Shown: positions 33,362 through 48,300 of the stretch, piece by piece
How the letters are laid out: the number at the start of each line of letters is the position of its first letter
Position numbering within the stretch: the first letter of the stretch is position 1
Assembly (NCBI GenBank): GCA_033964015.1
Contig: CM066912.1
Location: 23,175,073 to 23,239,072, forward strand
From: Scolanthus callimorphus
Lineage: Eukaryota; Cnidaria; Anthozoa; Actiniaria; Edwardsiidae
DNA length: 64,000 nt
Direction of reading: 5' to 3'
Translations under genes and position numbers: made by a program
Notes under the pieces: generated by a model
What the model saw: only the letters and a program-made list of their open reading frames with translations
What the model was told of the DNA's origin: nothing
Database searches by the model: none

Positions 33362-36300
33362 ATGTTGCCTTCAATAAGATTCCCGCCAAGTAAGGTTACA
33401 GCAAGCATAACCTCAGATACTCTTCCCAAAAAGACAAGTATAAAGGAAAAACATTTCAGAGGCAACGACACTGGGAAAGATGATGGCGGCGTCTCGAATG
33501 AATCTCCGCTACTTCCGTTGATTTCCGAGGGCTCGTTCACCTCGCTGGTCAGTAGTAAATCTAGTAAATCACGATGGAAGGAAAAAATCAAACAAAGCAA
33601 CGGCGTACAGCAATCCAAAAAGGTGAGTTAATATACCATATCTAACTAAGCTGATATTGCAGCTGGCTTGCTAAGTTTTCGATTGTAGCAATTTATGAGC
33701 TCGGTATTTCCAATCCTCTTTCGTTTGGTTATGAAGTGCTAAGTATGTTTATATACACAAAATAAAAGGGTTCAAGTTACAAACGATCCTTTTAGATACT
33801 TTATTTGACCAATAAGTTTTTAAACCTTATTGTATGACACATGTCCAATAAAAATTGGTCGGACATAAGTAATTTTGTGTGATCCCACATACTCCATACT
33901 AGCTGTTGGCTCCACACATGTAGCCAACAGAAGAGGTGAAAATTCCAGAGGGGTGAGTCGGGTCATATCTCAAACCCTTTTTATTTCTAGAATCACACAA
34001 TGATGAAAAAGAAAGAAAATTCAAGCCCTATGATTGGCCAGATATTAATTTTTTTCCCTAGAGAGCATGGTAACAAATTCTGCATTCTGATTGGTTTTCA
34101 GAGTGCAGGCACAGGCGATCTTTTCCTATCTCTGACCTAGGTCACAGTAACCTTTCCGCTTGTTTTCATCAATTTTTAGAGTTGGAAAACAATAAGTTAT
34201 TTGCCAGCTTTAGGTCGGTCCATATAGGGAAAAACTATGACCTTGACCTGAAAAATGTAGATCTCAGTAAATAACATATATGTATTGTAATACAATTTTA
34301 ATTGGCTGACAGGTCAAACGGAAAGGAGGTGGCTTCCGAGAGTACCCTTCCGCTATGAATACAGTCCAGGAAAGGTAAGCTATTGGATATCTATTTGAGA
34401 GCAAAACACTGGTGTTGTCATTTTAACCCTCAAAATCAAAATTTAAAGAAGCATGAAAACATTTTCATCATGAATGTGTTGTTACTGAAAATTGAGATTC
34501 AGTGAGCATGCTCTCCATTACATTTATTAGTGGTTTTCATTTGTCACATGACTAATATTATTCCCCTAAACTTAACACAAAGCTAATTGCATCACTGTCG
34601 AGTATACTAAAAACTTTATTTCTGGAGAAGATTTGGAAGCCGATTAGGTGTTTTCTAACCAAAAAAATAAGGACATGAATGTGCACCATTTTGTTCAGTA
34701 ATGTACATTTTTGTAACAATGGAGCTGCCATATGTTGGTGCCCAATCCGATTTGCATCAACATGGCCAAATTAGCTATACTGATCGTAGAAAGTGATAAC
34801 ATTTGGTGTGCAATTGTTAAAAGGGCTCTCACATGCTTAATATTAGGCCACCGTGGACATAAAATAAGTGGTAAAATTGTAACCATGAAAACACATGCAC
34901 ATTTGCCCATAGTACCTAATCAAAGAATCAAGATAATCATCCAGATTATAGAAAAACCGTTCAATTGCTAGACAAATGTAATTCTAGGTTGTTTTGGCCT
35001 GTTATCAAGAGGATGGAATTGGATTGAGATTTGAGCTATTTTTCTTGTCTGAGCAGTGGTAAGCAAGCATGCGAGAGCCCCTTGAAATGATGGGTAAATT
35101 CAGGTACTGTGTGAATTGCTTTCGTTACCTTCCATGTCATGCTGGGATGCATTTGCACCACTATCTAGTATATGTCATCAGTACTTGTGTGTTTGAAGGA
35201 GCTCCAAATTTCATACCCAAAAAATACCTGAGCCATAAATTTGATACCCAAAAAAATACCTGCTCCCAAAATTTCATACCCAAAAAAATACCCAACTTTT
35301 TTAGCCTAAAAAGAAACCAGCATACACATGATGGCCGTCCCCCATTATGTTTCCTGGAAATACAGTAGCTTCAGCTTAAGTAAAGGCAGTATCTTGATGA
35401 TAAACTTAATGTTTCAACCCCCCCAAAAAATCACTGATTTTTCAACCCCTAAGAAAATACCTGGTAAAATTTTCAACCCAAAAAATACTTTTACTACTAA
35501 TTTCATACCCAAAAAACTATGTCAGACCCGCCGTCATTTTTATATCAGAGTACCCCCGGGCTGCTAGCATTTTCATATGATACAAAAGTCAAGACAAGGG
35601 CTGTGTAGCATATGGTGGTTGATAGACCTTCTTTAAAATCATTTCAAATACATTTGTCATAAAATAGATATGCTAAAAATAAAATGTCTAAAATTATGTT
35701 ATAATAGAAAGTATATTTATATAAATGCTTCATAATTTAACTTCTTGAAACCAACTTTTTTTAGGACTGCATGAAAAACATTGAATGCAATCCTAAAATT
35801 AATCAGTGAGTTTAAAGAAGGTTCTTCGAAGAGAACATGCAATGTTTGACTTGTTTCAAAAAGTTTCATTGTACATTCTATTTCTATTCATGGATAACAA
35901 CACTAAAATTGCCAACAAGATCACTAACACTGGTGAGCTTAAAGAGCCTGTGTCAGCCGCCATTTTGACAGCATAGCAACATACCAAGTCGGACAAAGCA
36001 TCCATTTCCATCTGCTGATTTAGAGAATATAGAGCAATTTTCTCGATTGAATTTGGTAAATCAAATATGAAACTTTGCTTTTAGATGTTTATTAAGAGAT
36101 TTCTACGCGCTATTCGTCTTCTAATATCGAACGAAAACAATAACAAAGGAGTGGCTGACACAGGCTCTTTAAAGGGGCACTGTCACAGCTGTTTCAACAA
36201 AATATTATAAAATAAGACCAGTGATCTACATAAACAACTGAGAATCCTATGTATACTGTTGTTATGTCCTAGAAAGAGAAAGGAATTGAAATTTCAACAA

Positions 36301-39300
36301 TATAGGCATTCTTGACATTCTTATGTAAGATTTAACAGCTTTTGCTATCAAATTTACAAGTTTGAAAACTGGTCAGCCTGATACGAAATTAAAAATGTCA
36401 TTTCACAATCCAGTTGCATCTGCTCGATAGCACACGAAAGTACTCCAAATTTGTACTCATCTTGTAGCTAAAAGGTTATTTTAACAAACCTAGACGATTA
36501 TTTTGTTCAATTCTTGTGAATCTGACTTCATTTAAGGTACCTAAATTACCCCTAAAATCGAACAAAATGGTGACAGTGCCCCTTTAACTCCACATTCACA
36601 TACAGCAACTTTGCATCACATATCATAGAAAACCTCTTTGCTGCCTTGATTCACAAGCACATAGTCTGGCACAGGGCGGATTTTTGGAAAGGGGGTGTGC
36701 ATTTCTGGTCTGAAGAGCGAGATTTGTCATTCAGGCTGATATAGCCTTATCTGTCTATCTATCTATCAATGCACCACCCCTAGATCTGCCACTGTGACAT
36801 CTCTTTCACTCAGTGAGGTATTCCCATAAAAAAATTGGGCAGCAAGCTTCCTGCTCTGTATGTTGATTTCTTGCTCACCACTTAAAATTAAAAGTTAGTC
36901 ATCAGACTATAAAGTTGCGTGACATGCATGTGACGCTGCACCCGCCTTTTTTTACAGTTCCACAGAAAAGTTTGAGTTCGAATTACAATTGCTAAAGATC
37001 ACTGTCACAGTTTAATTAATAGCTCTGTTAACTTGCTGCATTGTGTAAGCAAATCTCATCATTTTCACCTGCGAGGGTGGGTCAGGGACCCCAGGCGCGA
37101 TCTCCTCTCCTTTGCTATAAATGCACCACGCGTGACAACAATCACACAACTCGCTAAAGCGAGGAGGCAGGAAGAAACCCCAGCACAAGACGCTCTCAAT
37201 AATCTGTAAAATGATCACAAAGGCATACACTGCTTTCACAAAGCCAATTTCGGATAGGGTGAGGCCGGCAAAGACTGTTAACTTGGTAGTTCCTACGATA
37301 AAGCATGCGAATAGCCAACCAAAGAGGCAATTTATGCAGAACTGGATGACAGCCATGTAGCGTAGAACCATAAGCCAAGCATATGGGTGCCCTGTGGTTT
37401 GGAGGCGATAGAAAAAGTTCGCGGCGCATAAAGTTACAATGACTCCGACAACAGCCGAAGTAAAGGAGAGAGCTATTGTAAGATCTCTGAATAATACCAC
37501 GGTGTAATGCTTTGCTAGGGCAATCGACCCCGCAATGGTCAACACTAGTAGTATACCTGTACGGATTCCCGTGGCAATCACCCACTTTTTACCAAGGGAA
37601 ATGTCTAGTTTCCCGAGGGTAACGCCAAAGTTCCCCGTACGGTAGACATCTTCGTAGCAAGGGGGCCCCTGTAATGGCTGAGCGCTCTCCTGAGGGGAGA
37701 CCCCTGAGGATTGGTTGTCTCGATTGTCGGTGTTGATTTCAAGGTCTGTTGCGTGGTTTTCTGAAGCCATTTCGTTACAATCCACTGTGTTCTTCTTCAA
37801 ATCTTTTCGACGAAATATTTTCTTGATTTATCTTTTTCTCGCTTCAGCTGGAATATTGTCAAGTTTTTGCTTGTTAAAATATCGCTGCTGGTCCTGCTGG
37901 TATGTGTTATTCTTGTGATATCTTCAAACCCTCTTCAAGCCGTTTTCGCTTTCGGAAATCTAGCCCGAGCAGTATAGCCGATGCTCCTTTGTCTTCTACT
38001 CACTATAGCACGCCGTCTGATGCCCAAATCCTACAAACGCGCTGTAGATTTCGAGAACTTATATCCACCTCCCTCGGAAACGTGTAAGGACAGGAAACGC
38101 GAAGCCTGTTTTCCTTTTAATTTTCAGTTTAATCGCGTTTCATCGCTTCGTCACGAGGGAAGTATGCAAAGCCTTTCGCTTCAAGGACCCTTATTTCTAA
38201 TAGTCACGCTAGTACGTTTTGCTTACACTAAGTCGGAGAAAACTTTTATTTCTATCGGCCAAGTTAAGGAACAAAAAAACAAGAATACAATTTACAATGT
38301 TGACAACGTTATTTCAGTGAAAAAAATTCCGTGTAAGTCTTCCACACGCAGACCGTAAAGTACGTCGGTCACGCCGATGGAAACGTTGCGTGACCGTCAC
38401 GAAGGAAGGACTAACAGAATTTGTTTCTTCAGGAAACAGTTTCATCTGCAACAAATTAGCGAACCTCTTGAAATATTTTATGCGAAATTAGATAATCAGA
38501 TTCGAAGTTTTTCAAAGGAGGAAGCGCTAACCGTGCTTTTTTCCCTGCTCTATGATTTTGATCGAATATCCAGTGAAGCGCGCATCCAGGAGGAACAAAT
38601 TCTAGGGGCCGAACCGGAAGTATGTGTAAGCGGAAATGAATGCCCGCCTCATCCGCGGGGTCACAGTTTCCTGATAACCCCTTGTTTTACGTCATTTTAC
38701 ACAATTTCTTTACAAACTATCGCGCATCGCTTGATCTTATAGGAAGAAGCAAGATATAAGCAGATTATTCTAGAACCCAAGTCAAATTTGACTGAACGAA
38801 AAAAAAAAAAACGCCAATCGAAAGTATTCAAAAATCAATAAAATATTAACGTTCTCTCCTGTATTTTCCTACAGTGGTTCTCGAGAAGGCCTGCCTGGTG
38901 TGAAAACCACACATCTCCAGTTGAACTACGATTTTGGGAGTGTGACAGACAAGGGATGGACTCCACAGCACCCCAATCCTAGGCTTACGGTAAGTTGTCA
39001 TGGAAATAATTTAAAAAAAGATTCGTTACACACTGCACTTTTTTTTAGAAGCATAGGAATCGCCTTATTGTATATATTTTATCGATTTTTAGCTTTTAGA
39101 CTTTTGTATTTTTAATCAATTTATTATAGTATTTATATTTTATATTGTAAATGGTTTCTGAAAAACCACTTGTGGTTTGGAATCATTAAAGTTTATTATT
39201 ATTATTATTATTATTATTACTGCATGTCAAGATAGTTCCTGTTGAAAGGTGTCGTTTTCTAAAATTTCCTTATATGGAAGATTCTACTTACCATTTTGTT

Positions 39301-42300
39301 TGGAATTCCAGAAGTTTTCCTAGTTTATTTCTTATCCTTAATTGTCGAAAAGTTTGTCAAAACTTGCAGATTTTGGAGAGAAACGCTGTTCGTGTAGGCG
39401 GCCATCTTTGTTTTGGCCCAACACAGGTAGCCCGCATCATGCACGGGTTGGCATTGACAAAAACGATAAACTGTGAGTGGGTGACTGCAGAAATTCCATA
39501 TGCTAGTAACTTATGTAAGAAATTGTTTTGTTAAAAATAATAACACTAATAATGTAATTTTTATTATTTGTTTGTGTTTTCCCAGAAATTGCAAAATGTG
39601 ACTGGTCGATTCCAAACTGCACAACTAAACTATGTGTAAGTACATGCTTTCATTATTATTTTATTATTTGCTGTCTTTTTCTGCGGAAATGTCCGAAAAT
39701 GAAATATCTAACTTCGCCATATTTAAAAAAAAATGCTCAAGATTCCGTATAAGAGGAGTTTCTATGACCAAAAGCGTAATTCCAAATTTTAAAGAAACTT
39801 GAAGAATATGAATTTGAGATATGATTGAACAAAATTTGCCTATTTCCTGATCAAAGTACTAATTCTCCCATAAAATGGTGGAAAACCCCAGAAGTTTTTA
39901 CAGTAAAACGTAATATCTCAGACGAACAGATCCATTAGTCTAGAAAAAAGTCGTTTTTGTATTTTGTTCTATGCAAAAAAAAAGTTTATCTGAGTTGACT
40001 ATTTGAAATTAAGCAAGTCGTTTTCTGACTATTAGATTGCCAATTAATTCCCTTTTCTTCGCCATTGGATACACGAACAAATGCCCCCCGCGTCCTCTCT
40101 TCTCTAAAGTCAGGATGGTGAAGAGGTATTTCGTGATCCGTGATTGAGCCAAAGTTTGGCTCGTGATTCGTGAAAACGGAAACATTAAAGCTGTGATTCG
40201 TGAAAGCGGTCTCATTCGTGATCCGTGAATTGCAAATTCTGAGCGCCGTGATTCGTGATTTTCAACTTTTTTCTTCCGTGATTCGTGATTTTCTTGCACT
40301 ACTGTAAAATTTAAGCAAATCATCGATGAGGAATTTGTAACTTTGTGATTCGTGATGTAATGGAATGATGGAACCCCCTGTTTGCCACCCTGTGAACTAT
40401 AAGCAATTATTGGATGAGGTTTTTGTGATCTCCAGAATAAACAATGTCGAGACAGGTTGAATCAGGCGAGGCCGTGAGGCCGAGCTTGTTTCCACTTGGC
40501 GAGACATTGTTTATTCTGGAGATCAAAAAACCGAATTCAATAATTGTTTTATTATACATTGATTCAGTAAAAATACTTTTCTTTCTGTCAAGCAATTTAT
40601 TTTGCACAAGCGCCTTGTTAAAATAGGGAAAGCGCTCTAGTCCCATGATGCATTGCGTGCGTATCAAGAATCAGCATGCTGATTCTTGAAGACCCTCAAA
40701 GTGCGTGATTCCCAAAGTAAAGCGCGCGCTCTTAGCCAATCAGAATCGAGATAGTGAGTACAATGTATAATAATCTCACTGAGCCACAACGCTTTTGCGG
40801 AGAATATCCCGCGTGCGGCATCGTGTTTACTTATATGTGCACAGTTGGCAAAGTTCATGAAATCTGTAAAACTTGTATTAGGCTCTTTATTTTCCAAAAA
40901 ATAGAAAAATGAACTTATTGCGACATTCAGGAATGAATTGGAACATTTCTTAATATCACAGGGCATCTGGGGAAGTGCGGTAAAAAACGGCAAAAAAGTG
41001 CGGAAAAGTGCGGGATTTTTTAGAAAAAGGTGCAGAAAAAGTGCGGTAAAACGGTGAAAAGTGCGGTAAAGTGCGGTAAATTATTTTCTTTAATTTGAAG
41101 GTTGGCACTTTTGGGGGATCATAACAAGTCGTTTCTGTTGATTTTCTATTTGTTTTGTCATTTTAAAACGTAATTTCGTTGAAACTGATGTAACAGCTAA
41201 CTTATTAAACTTCGCATGATCAATATTTAGGTCAAGAACAATGGAAAAATGCAAAAAAAGAAGGGCTCACCATGCTTGCTTGCGCGGCATCAGTCATTTA
41301 AAACTTGAACCCCTAAAATCCCTAAGAGCGCCTGTTTCTCCATACAATCAACTCCCGCATGTGTTGTTCATAACAATAGAGCAGATTTTGTATGACTGTG
41401 AAAAGTACCGCCACAAAGCTGTTCCGCGCCGCGACCGTGACCGTACCGCGACTACGCGATTTCATTCCATCTACAGCAGACCAGGTTCCGTACCGCCACC
41501 GCGACAGTACCGCCCGTGCGGCACTTTTCACAGTCATACGAAATCTGCTCTATCTTGCAATAAAGTTCTCCAAAATGTAAACTTCGTGCTTTGTCATCAC
41601 CATCTTAATCTAGGGTAAATGGCTCCGGCAGTTTCATAGAATATTTACGGCGTTTAAGTACAAATAATCGAACTTCTAACATCCAACATTTTTCGTTCTC
41701 CTACTATTTTGTTTCGCCTTAAAATACTTGACCTTTTTAGCAAATACAAATCGGGGTCACCGAAAAACGTGCGCCATTTGCATTTTACCCATTTCTTACA
41801 AGATCAGCTATTGGCTTATTTCCATCTAAACTTCCGTCCAATTACAGATCTCCTAATATCTCCTAATTGATTGTTTCTCGTACTTATTCTCAAACGGTCT
41901 GCTGTGGAACGCCTGGTATTTTTTGCATTCGGTGGCGATCTTATCGGAGGAAAATGGTGGAGTTTTCAAGGTTTTTGCGCTTCATACTTCAGCATCAGCA
42001 TAATAAACTAGGTATTGACCTGCAAATCTTTGAAATTACCGTGTTTAGAAGGATTTTTCCACACAATTTTTAGTAATTTTCTTAAAAAGTGTGGAAAAGT
42101 GCGAAGAAAGTGTGAAAGTGCGGAAAAGTGCGATTTTTGGGCAAAAGTGCGGAATCGCACTGCCGCACTTCCCCAGATGCCCTGATATCAGTACGAAAAA
42201 TGATTTCCCATGGTTTCCAGGGCTGTTCAGTACAGTTTAATTGAGAATTACTTTAATCATTTTAGAAATATAGGAGAAATGTGATAAATACAACTTTGCT

Positions 42301-45300
42301 AAAGTCATGACATTATTATTGTGCGATAAAAATTAAGAGCATATGTATTTAAGAACCTAAATAGCGGCCTAAATTTGCACTAAGCACCATTTATATAAGA
42401 ACCTGTTAAGGCTTACTTGGGAAATGCAGGTTTTTACTGTATCTATTTTTCCCCTTTTTTCTACATGCTGTAGAAAAGACGGCTGGAAATTCAGCCTTAA
42501 TTTCATTTTCAAGCTGATTCGGCTCTCACAAAGCGTCCATTTCAGCACCTTTGAAGAAGTTAATGAAATGAATGTTTTGAATTTTACCTTTGTCGATTTC
42601 TTGACGTCACTCTTGTATTCAATTTTAAAACAAATAGCACGTCAAGAGAAACTGATTTGTGAGCAGGAGGCGGTTCGTGATTACGTCGGAAATCACCAGG
42701 AAACGAAGCAAATGTTTTGTTAGATAGTTTTTATTTTGATTTGTCACTAAACCGTCTTATTTCTATCATAAAATATTGTTGCTAAAAGGTTTCTGGTATG
42801 CTTGGTTAATGAGATGTTTCATTATGAAATTAATTCAAGATAATCATATATATTATGATTGACTTTTGCCAGCTCTTACCGAATATTATATTTTTTATAC
42901 ATAGCAAGATAAACTGAGAAAGCACGAATGTTTTGAAGAGAAGTTGAGGCAAGCTTTTGAAGCCAATGTTATTTAAAAGCCAATGTTGTTTTAGGCATGT
43001 TTACGTGCTTTCCAGACCAACGTTTTGGAGGGGAAGAAACAGATTAAGTAACAGTTCAGCAGTTCCGAACTGTTCTTAAAGCCGGAAAGGAAACTGCCCC
43101 AGTACTAATATCACGCTTGTAGTTCCTCTTGTCCTCATTAGCACGTTTCATTATAAACTCTATTATTGATGTTTTTCATGTAATACGGACGGATGTTTTA
43201 CGAGCTGCGGACGGTTTCTTTTATTTTCAAGTTTCACTAGAAAACGCAAATGTTTGACTCGTACATTTTGGGAAGCCAATTAACGATGCGCTCGCAAAAC
43301 AGGCTCATTTTCTCATTACTGATGTACCCTTGATAATGGCGCTAGATGTACCTTTTAACGTCTGTTTTTATCACTTACTTTCCTTTCATGTATAACCTTT
43401 TTTCTACAAGGAAATAAAACGTTTCTGCTATGTAATACGGCTTTTAGCGTATTTTGACGTTTTATGATAAAATGACGTCACTGTCGTATAGTTAATAAAA
43501 AAGGTATTGTCAAGGCTGTTTAGATTAATATGAGTTCTAGCACGACGTATTCAACATAGGGCTCCCACTCACCTTGAAAAGTCAGGGAAATCTGAAAATT
43601 TTTCAAGGTCAGGGAATTGTCAGGGAATTTTGAAAAAGACCAGGGAATTTTACGAAACAGCTCAAAGTCAGGGAAAAGTCAGGACAATTTGCTTTTGAGC
43701 CTCTATGAAACTTTTCAAATTGTTTTCTCTGTCATAAATTTTAAACAACAGTAGCAAAAGACACTGTTATGAAAAAATTCTACATGAAATTGACATTTCT
43801 TCTTCTTCGATTTTAAGTAAAACCCTTTATGCAGATGTCAGGGAAAATTGCCTTTGGTCAGTGAAAAGTCAGGGAAAGCCAGGGAATTTTGCTTTCATGA
43901 TAGAGTGGGAACCCTGTTCAACATTTATTTTCCAACACACTATTACATAAATGTATCAAGGAAGTGACTGAAAAGAAATTAAAGCAATATCACTGCATGC
44001 TTCTTCTCTACTTATAGTCGAAATGTGATTCTCATTAATCTCCCTAGAACTTATCCTTTCTTCCGAAGCACCAGCTCTATGTCTTTGACATTTTGTAAAA
44101 GTGCCAAAGAATGATTTCCGGAAATGAATAAAACCCATCCGAAACCTTTTAGTCAAAATACCATAACAGAGAGGATTGCAGCATGTATGTGCTACCACAC
44201 ATTCACGAGCGAACAAGAACACAATAGCAGCTGTTGCCTCGTCCCTGAACACCGTCCTCATAACATAAGCAACCTGAATCGGCAAACATAAAATTGTATA
44301 TGAAATCACTATAATTGCAAACGCCCTCGATATTTCTCTTTCTTCCCTTCTGTTCACTTGCATATTCAAGTCTTTCCTCTTCTCTCTGTGTTTCTTGAGT
44401 TTCCACGCAATTCTTGAGTAGCAAATGATCATTGCAACGAGTGGTATAACGTATTTAGAGAGCATGAATATTGTGAAGACGTTTGCGTAGAGCTGAGAAG
44501 GCCATAGTATTTCACAATGTTTTCCATGTGGCAAAATAAAGACCGGTAGTGCACCTGCAATTCCTAGAATCCATGTAAATGCAACTGCTGCTCTGACTGT
44601 CTTAGCGGACGGCTTAGGTTTAAACGGATGGACAACAGCTCTGTGTCGAAAAATCGCCATGAAAGTCAAAGTAGCGAATCCCGCGATAAGAGTAACAAGT
44701 CTAAAGTGCGGAATAGTTGAGCAGAAACCTTTACTCTGGGAAGATGTTTGCAGGTAATTAGATACCAAGAATAGAGCCAGGAACATCAAGTCCGCGACGC
44801 TAAGGTTTGCTAAGAAAGTTTCATGTGCGGTTCTTCGTTGAATTTTCGTCCCAGTTCTGACACCATAAATCACGAAGAGTACCGAAATATTCCCAACAAT
44901 TGAGGTACAGGACAGCAAAATCACGACTGCTAGCCGGATTTGCCATATTAAGGGACTTTCAGTTTGAGAAACTGTATCATTTAGTAGCGCATGGCAATAT
45001 ATTTTAGTATCTGTCAGGTTGTACATTTCGCCCTCATCGCTTCCTTGCTGTGGGATTAATGAAAGATCAGTAATTTTGTAGCATGTTTATATTGGTTCTC
45101 TGTCTGCAAACACGTTCTAATTGGAATCGAACTGCTATCATTTTTCTGTGACTCTCGCTGATAATCTCTTTTTTAATTAACTGTGTTTGTTTTCCGAGAC
45201 ATCACGTAACAGGGGCTGCTAGGATTTAATCTATTTTGCTGCCATACTTCACAAAGGAGTCACCATCGATATAATAACCCCGTCCAGGAATGCAAACTAA

Positions 45301-48300
45301 TTCCCTTTTCCTCGCCATTGGATACACGAAAAAATATTCCCCGCGTTTCTTCACTAAAGTATCTCACTGAGCCACAATGTTTTTGTGGACGAAGATGGGT
45401 AGGTAGGTAGGTAAAACTTTATTTACACACGCTTGCCTCGTGCGACACAGTAGGCAAAGTTAATCTAAATTTGTATATCTTTTGAACTTTTTATTTTAGT
45501 TAGTTAGTTTGGCTCACAGAAAGCGTTAATTTCAACACCTTTGAGAGTTTTTAGAGTGGATGTCCAATCGTACTGTCCAACGTTTTCCACACTTTCCCAT
45601 TTCTCGAGGTCTTGGATCATAATTTTTGTTCAGCCATTCAGACTGCGAAAAAAAAATAGATCGACACTTGTTTTCTTTGGTCACGACTAAACGCAAGCCA
45701 TCCTTACTTCGTCTCCTGGTTGTTTTGTTGTTGAATGGCTTCCGCTCCTGATTGTTTTGTTGTTGAATGGCTTCCACTCCTGATTGTTTTGTTGTTGAAT
45801 GGCTTCCACTCCTGATTGTTTTGTTGTTGAATGGCTTCCACTCCTGATTGGTTTGTTGTTGAATGGCTTCTACTCCTGATTGGTGAAGCGCATTTACTTT
45901 AGCTTTCGACACTCATCTGAAATCAGCTCTAAGCTTTTAAGAAATACTATTTTAATGATTGGAGCAACGTGTGGTCAAAAATCTGGTTACAGAAAGTGAG
46001 TGGAAGCTTGCGTTTAGTCGTGACCAGAGAAAACAAGAGTCGCTCAATTTTTGTTTTTTCTTCGCAGGCTGAATGCTGAACAAAGATTATGATCCAGACC
46101 TACTGGCTTTATTTTAGAATATTTTGAAAGGTTTGCATGCAAATTGTAACTCGTGTTGCCATGTCAAGAAATTAACATGGTAACCATGGTAACCTAGGAA
46201 AATACAATACAGTGTATAGTGGTTTGAATAGTTTTTATTTTGATTTGCCACCAAACCGTCTTATTTCTATCTTAAAAGGTTGTTGCTAAAGCACGTCGGG
46301 AATCACTAGGTAGATGACAGCAAAAACAAAAGTAATTAATAAACTCAGTAATGTCTGAACTTCAATGAATAAATGAATGAATGTTAGTTTAATAACCCTT
46401 TTGCAGAATAATCTGAATTACAGGGCAGTCAGTATTACAAAATACAAAAAGAGTATCCTAGATATATTTATATGTAACGAAATTATTAAGCCTGTTAGTT
46501 TTGCCGGTCAGATGCGGCGACTATTGTTTGGCTACCCGAGCGGAGATTATATCCATGTGAACTTCTCTATTTCCACTCGAAATTTAGACCCTCCTTTCCC
46601 TGTGACACAGTCGTGAAGGACCATCCGTGTGGCAGACAAAGTACGCAATATTGGTGTTGCGTTTGACTTTGCGTTAACTATGTCTCAACATGTAAACAAT
46701 ACTGCGATTAGGCAACTTTTTACCACGTGAGAAACATCGCTAAGATCAGATATACATAAGTGCAAAGACCACAGAGGTTCTAATGTACGCGTTCGTCAGT
46801 TCAAAACCAGACTTTTGCTGTTCTCTTTTATACGGACTACCAAGAGTTGAAATAACATGTACAAATGCAGCTGCCCGAGTTGTAAACAACGCAAACATGA
46901 CCACATTTCGGAAGCGCTCGTGCGCTGACCCTGGCTCCCGGTTGAGCAAATAATCATTTTAAAGATAAATTTAATTTCTTTTAAAGTTTTTAATCAATTG
47001 GCTTCCAAATATTTGGATGAACTTTTATTGCGGCATCTCCCCAAAAAGTTCGGCCTTCGATCCGCCACAGATAAATGGCATCTTAATACGGTTTCTTATG
47101 ATGTAATAAATAATAGATGACAGAAAAGGACAAACCAGACGGATTTTGCCAACGTTTCAAGCAGTAACTGCCCTGCCAAGAAAAGCTAAAGTAAAAGCTT
47201 GAAACGTTGGCAAAATCCGTCTGTTTTGTCCTTTTCTGTCATCTATTCGTTATTCATTTTGGGACATTGTATCCATACGGATCCAGACGCGTCGTTGTTT
47301 GTGTTTTTCAGCTTTTTCCACGCCTATCATTCATTATAAATAACTGCGATAGTACGCGCACTCTGATAGGTCGAAAACCATTTACCATAACGCTATGGTA
47401 AATGTTATGGTAAATAGCTTTGACCGGATGTGCGTTTCCACTCGCCAAACTACGACAAAACTACAACAGTTTCTATCATTTCTCCATCTAAATCTTCAAA
47501 AAATAGCATCTCTAAAACGATGGAACCTTCAGAAAACTATAGAAAAGATTTGCAGCGCGAGGAAATAGCGAGATGGACAGTTTCTTTTTGATTTGTGAAA
47601 GGTTGGTCGAACAACTAATAGCTGTGGAAACACGAGGGATCGTGTTCCCATAGCCTTTGTTGTTCTCCCAACCTTTCACGCGTGCTACCATCAGGCTATG
47701 GAACATTGAAAAATGTGTTCTATTTCTTAAATAACATATGGGTCTAGGGCTTTCTCTCGCATGGCACCTAGACTTTGAATACCCCTTGATATTCGTCCTT
47801 GTCCCAATTGAGCAGTTTTAAATCTAAATTAAAGGGGCTGTGTCACGGTTGTTTCAACAAAATTTTATAAAGTAAGACCAGTGATCTGCATAAACATCTC
47901 AGAATCATACATTGTACTATTCAGTGTTATAAAGAAAAAGGAACTGAAACTTGCATTATATAGGCATCATTTTAGCTACGTTTATAGCTTTCGCTATCGA
48001 ATTTCCAAGTTTGTAAACTGTTCAGCCTGAACAGAAATCATTTCGTTATCCAATTCCATCCGCTCGATGCGGCGAAAATTCCAAATTTGTGCTCATCTAG
48101 CAGTTGAAAGGTTATTTAACAAACCTAGATGATTATTTTGCTCATTTCGTTTGAATTTGACTACATTTAAGCAACCTAAAACTGCCCGAAAATCGTGACA
48201 CTTCCCCTTTAAAGACTCATCTTTTTCATATAATTTGTAAATTATGTTAAAGACGTAATCCATTTGAAAATCGAGTAACGATTGGAAAAAGTTATTGAAA

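Noticed and set aside
38377..38742. Single long frame as one exon gene
   Set aside because: Only 38433-38619 fits splice phases; the part after the gtatgt donor loses protein-like composition.
39427..39534. V-A-R-I-M-H-G-L frame as a RecQ4-like C-terminal piece
   Set aside because: Only about eight residues resemble the family and the following residues do not; too weak to claim.
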